From positions 2,121-8,590 of the forward strand of contig PLYB01000223.1 of the NCBI GenBank assembly GCA_003151655.1: a stretch of 6,470 bases of DNA. Reading direction: 5' to 3'. The DNA comes from Gallionellaceae bacterium (lineage in GTDB: Bacteria > Pseudomonadota > Gammaproteobacteria > Burkholderiales > Gallionellaceae). The notes beneath the pieces are model-generated. The model was given only the letters and a program-made list of their open reading frames with translations. It did not search any database and was not told the origin of the DNA. How positions within the stretch are numbered: the stretch's first letter is position 1; each line of letters opens with the position of its first letter. Below, one piece after another: positions 5,585 to 6,470 of this stretch. Both the position numbers and the translations under genes were made by a program.

Positions 5585-5594
5585 TTGCGGAACA
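5577..5594. promoter_or_regulatory. Inverted repeat over the lysR start codon
   Basis: TGTTCC (5577-5582) and GGAACA (5589-5594) are perfect inverted repeats around six bases, and the lysR ATG (5584-5582) lies partly in the loop and partly in the stem. It could be a DNA site for autorepression or an mRNA hairpin that masks the start. The even-spaced dyad is not a canonical T-N11-A LysR box. Confidence 0.4.
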
Positions 5595-5673
5595 GTCTAT
5601 CTCGAATTAAGGACTTTATCTATCTTTTTGAGGCGCTTAATATGCAACTACTTTACTCCACTAAGGAGACACC
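5585..5673. promoter_or_regulatory. Divergent lysR/pirin promoter region
   Basis: 89 bp separate the two starts. For pirin, TTGAGG (5628-5633) and TTTACT (5652-5657) are 18 bp apart, each a 4/6 match, as expected for an activator-dependent promoter. For lysR, TAGATA and TAGACT (around 5594-5599, minus strand) are a weak pair. TCTATCT occurs twice in direct orientation (5596-5602 and 5619-5625), 23 bp or about two helical turns apart, a plausible binding pattern for the LysR protein. ATTAAG (5606-5611) and CTTAAT (5636-5641) form a loose inverted repeat. All are inferences from position and sequence. Confidence 0.4.
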
Positions 5674-6470
5674 ATGAACACAGTAGCCCAAACGACATTG
5701 CAACAAACTCGCACTATTGAGCGCCTCATTGAGGGTATTGCTACCTCGGATGGCGCAGGCGTGAAGCTTACCCGTGTATTGACCGGCAAGTTGCAACGCC
5801 GCCTTGATCCGTTCTTGATGCTGGATGCTTTCGCCAGTGATAATCCTGATGATTACATCGGGGGGTTTCCAGATCATCCGCATCGCGGCTTTGAGGCGGT
5901 GACTTACATGCTTTCCGGACTGATGCGCCACCGCGACAGCGCGGGACACGAAGGTGTATTAGGCAGTGGGGGGGTGCAGTGGATGACTGCGGGAAGTGGC
6001 GCGATCCATTCTGAAATTCCCGAACAAAAAGACGGCGTGATGGAAGGCTTTCAACTTTGGCTCAATCTTCCCGCACAGAACAAAATGGCAGAACCGTGGT
6101 ATAGAGATTACCCAAGTGAAGTGATTCCAGAATACGTCACTGAAGAAAATGTCACTGTGCGTGTTATAGCCGGTAGCAGCAATGGTGTGGCTGGCGTGGT
6201 TACACGCGAAATCACCGAGCCGCTGTATTTGGATGTTCATGTGCCAGCGGGTGCTTCATTTGAAACAATGATACCGAAAACGCACAATGCTTTTATCTAC
6301 GTTTATCGCGGTGAAGTAAAGGTGGATGCCGTGCAGGTTGATTCGCGGCGTATGGCTATCTTGAGTAATACGGCAGGGGCTGACGGCCTGAAACTCGTCG
6401 CAACAAGAGATGCACGATTTATTTTAGTGGCAGGAAAGCCGCTCAACGAACCCATCGTGCAGTACGGGCC
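5674..6470 (+). CDS. Pirin family protein (bicupin), 3' end missing
   Basis: 265 complete codons are visible; pirins of this class run about 280-300 aa, so only the last few dozen residues are missing. The N-terminal cupin has the pirin signature: LDPFLMLDAFAS, GFPDHPHRGFEAVTYMLSG (64-82), MRHRDSAGHEG, GGVQWMTAGSGAIHSE (99-114). The four metal ligands are present as His68, His70, His112 and Glu114. GFQLWLNLP (125-133) and a second, degenerate cupin with AFIYVYRGEV follow. Pirins bind iron; E. coli YhhW has quercetin dioxygenase activity and others act as regulators, for instance of pyruvate dehydrogenase in Serratia. The role here is unknown. ATG 5674 has AAGGAG (5663-5668) five bases upstream. 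It is divergent from a LysR regulator that probably controls it. Confidence 0.95.
   Translation, partial: MNTVAQTTLQQTRTIERLIEGIATSDGAGVKLTRVLTGKLQRRLDPFLMLDAFASDNPDDYIGGFPDHPHRGFEAVTYMLSGLMRHRDSAGHEGVLGSGGVQWMTAGSGAIHSEIPEQKDGVMEGFQLWLNLPAQNKMAEPWYRDYPSEVIPEYVTEENVTVRVIAGSSNGVAGVVTREITEPLYLDVHVPAGASFETMIPKTHNAFIYVYRGEVKVDAVQVDSRRMAILSNTAGADGLKLVATRDARFILVAGKPLNEPIVQYG

Noticed and set aside
5030..5677. Plus-strand open frame opposite lysR
   Set aside because: It is antisense to a full-length, unmistakable LysR gene and has no recognisable domain.
5653..6240. Minus-strand open frames opposite pirin
   Set aside because: The plus strand encodes a clear pirin with all four metal ligands and a good ribosome binding site; the opposite frames are shadows.

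Overview
The window looks like a chromosomal stretch of a proteobacterium of middling GC content, probably a betaproteobacterium of the Nitrosomonadales/Methylophilaceae kind. That placement rests on codon use, on the two-subunit (PycA-type) biotin carboxylase and on the LysR-pirin pair. It is an inference and not a firm taxonomic call. Every gene lies on the minus strand except the last, a pirin gene that runs off the right edge.

Layout from left to right. 1-1166 (minus) is the N-terminal ~388 codons of a biotin carboxylase subunit (AccC family, closest in memory to PycA of two-subunit pyruvate carboxylase), with a GTG start. 1167-1587 has no convincing gene. It holds the carboxylase leader, two exact TATAAT boxes, a TGACATG direct repeat and a nested palindrome. 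1588-1707 (minus) is a 39-codon remnant of an MqsA/YgiT-type zinc-finger antitoxin, cut off where its second CxxC should begin and abutting an 8-bp stem-loop. 1755-2443 (minus) is a compact two-gene unit, DUF4160 followed by DUF2442 fused to a helix-turn-helix. The genes overlap by ATGA and resemble a toxin-antitoxin-type pair. In front of it is a near-consensus promoter whose spacer is filled by a perfect 9-bp inverted repeat, and whose predicted transcription start falls on the ATG, so the message is probably leaderless. 2604-3269 (minus) encodes a 221-aa protein of unknown function. 3312-4586 (minus) encodes an exported protein with a coiled coil and five 36-residue Sel1-like repeats. 4682-5584 (minus) encodes a LysR-family regulator, divergent from a pirin-family cupin protein at 5674-6470 (plus, 3' end missing).

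How the parts fit. The edges (carboxylase; LysR and pirin) look like ordinary core metabolism and regulation. The middle, roughly 1400-3300, has accessory character: a small autoregulated TA-like operon, a broken antitoxin gene, repeats, palindromes and an orphan gene. The likely control circuits are autorepression of the DUF4160/DUF2442 operon by the HTH protein at the 2453-2473 operator, and control of pirin by the divergent LysR protein. Both are inferred from layout and motifs. The best candidate for something undescribed is the DUF4160/DUF2442-HTH operon with its operator and leaderless start. I see no complete novel multi-gene system beyond that.
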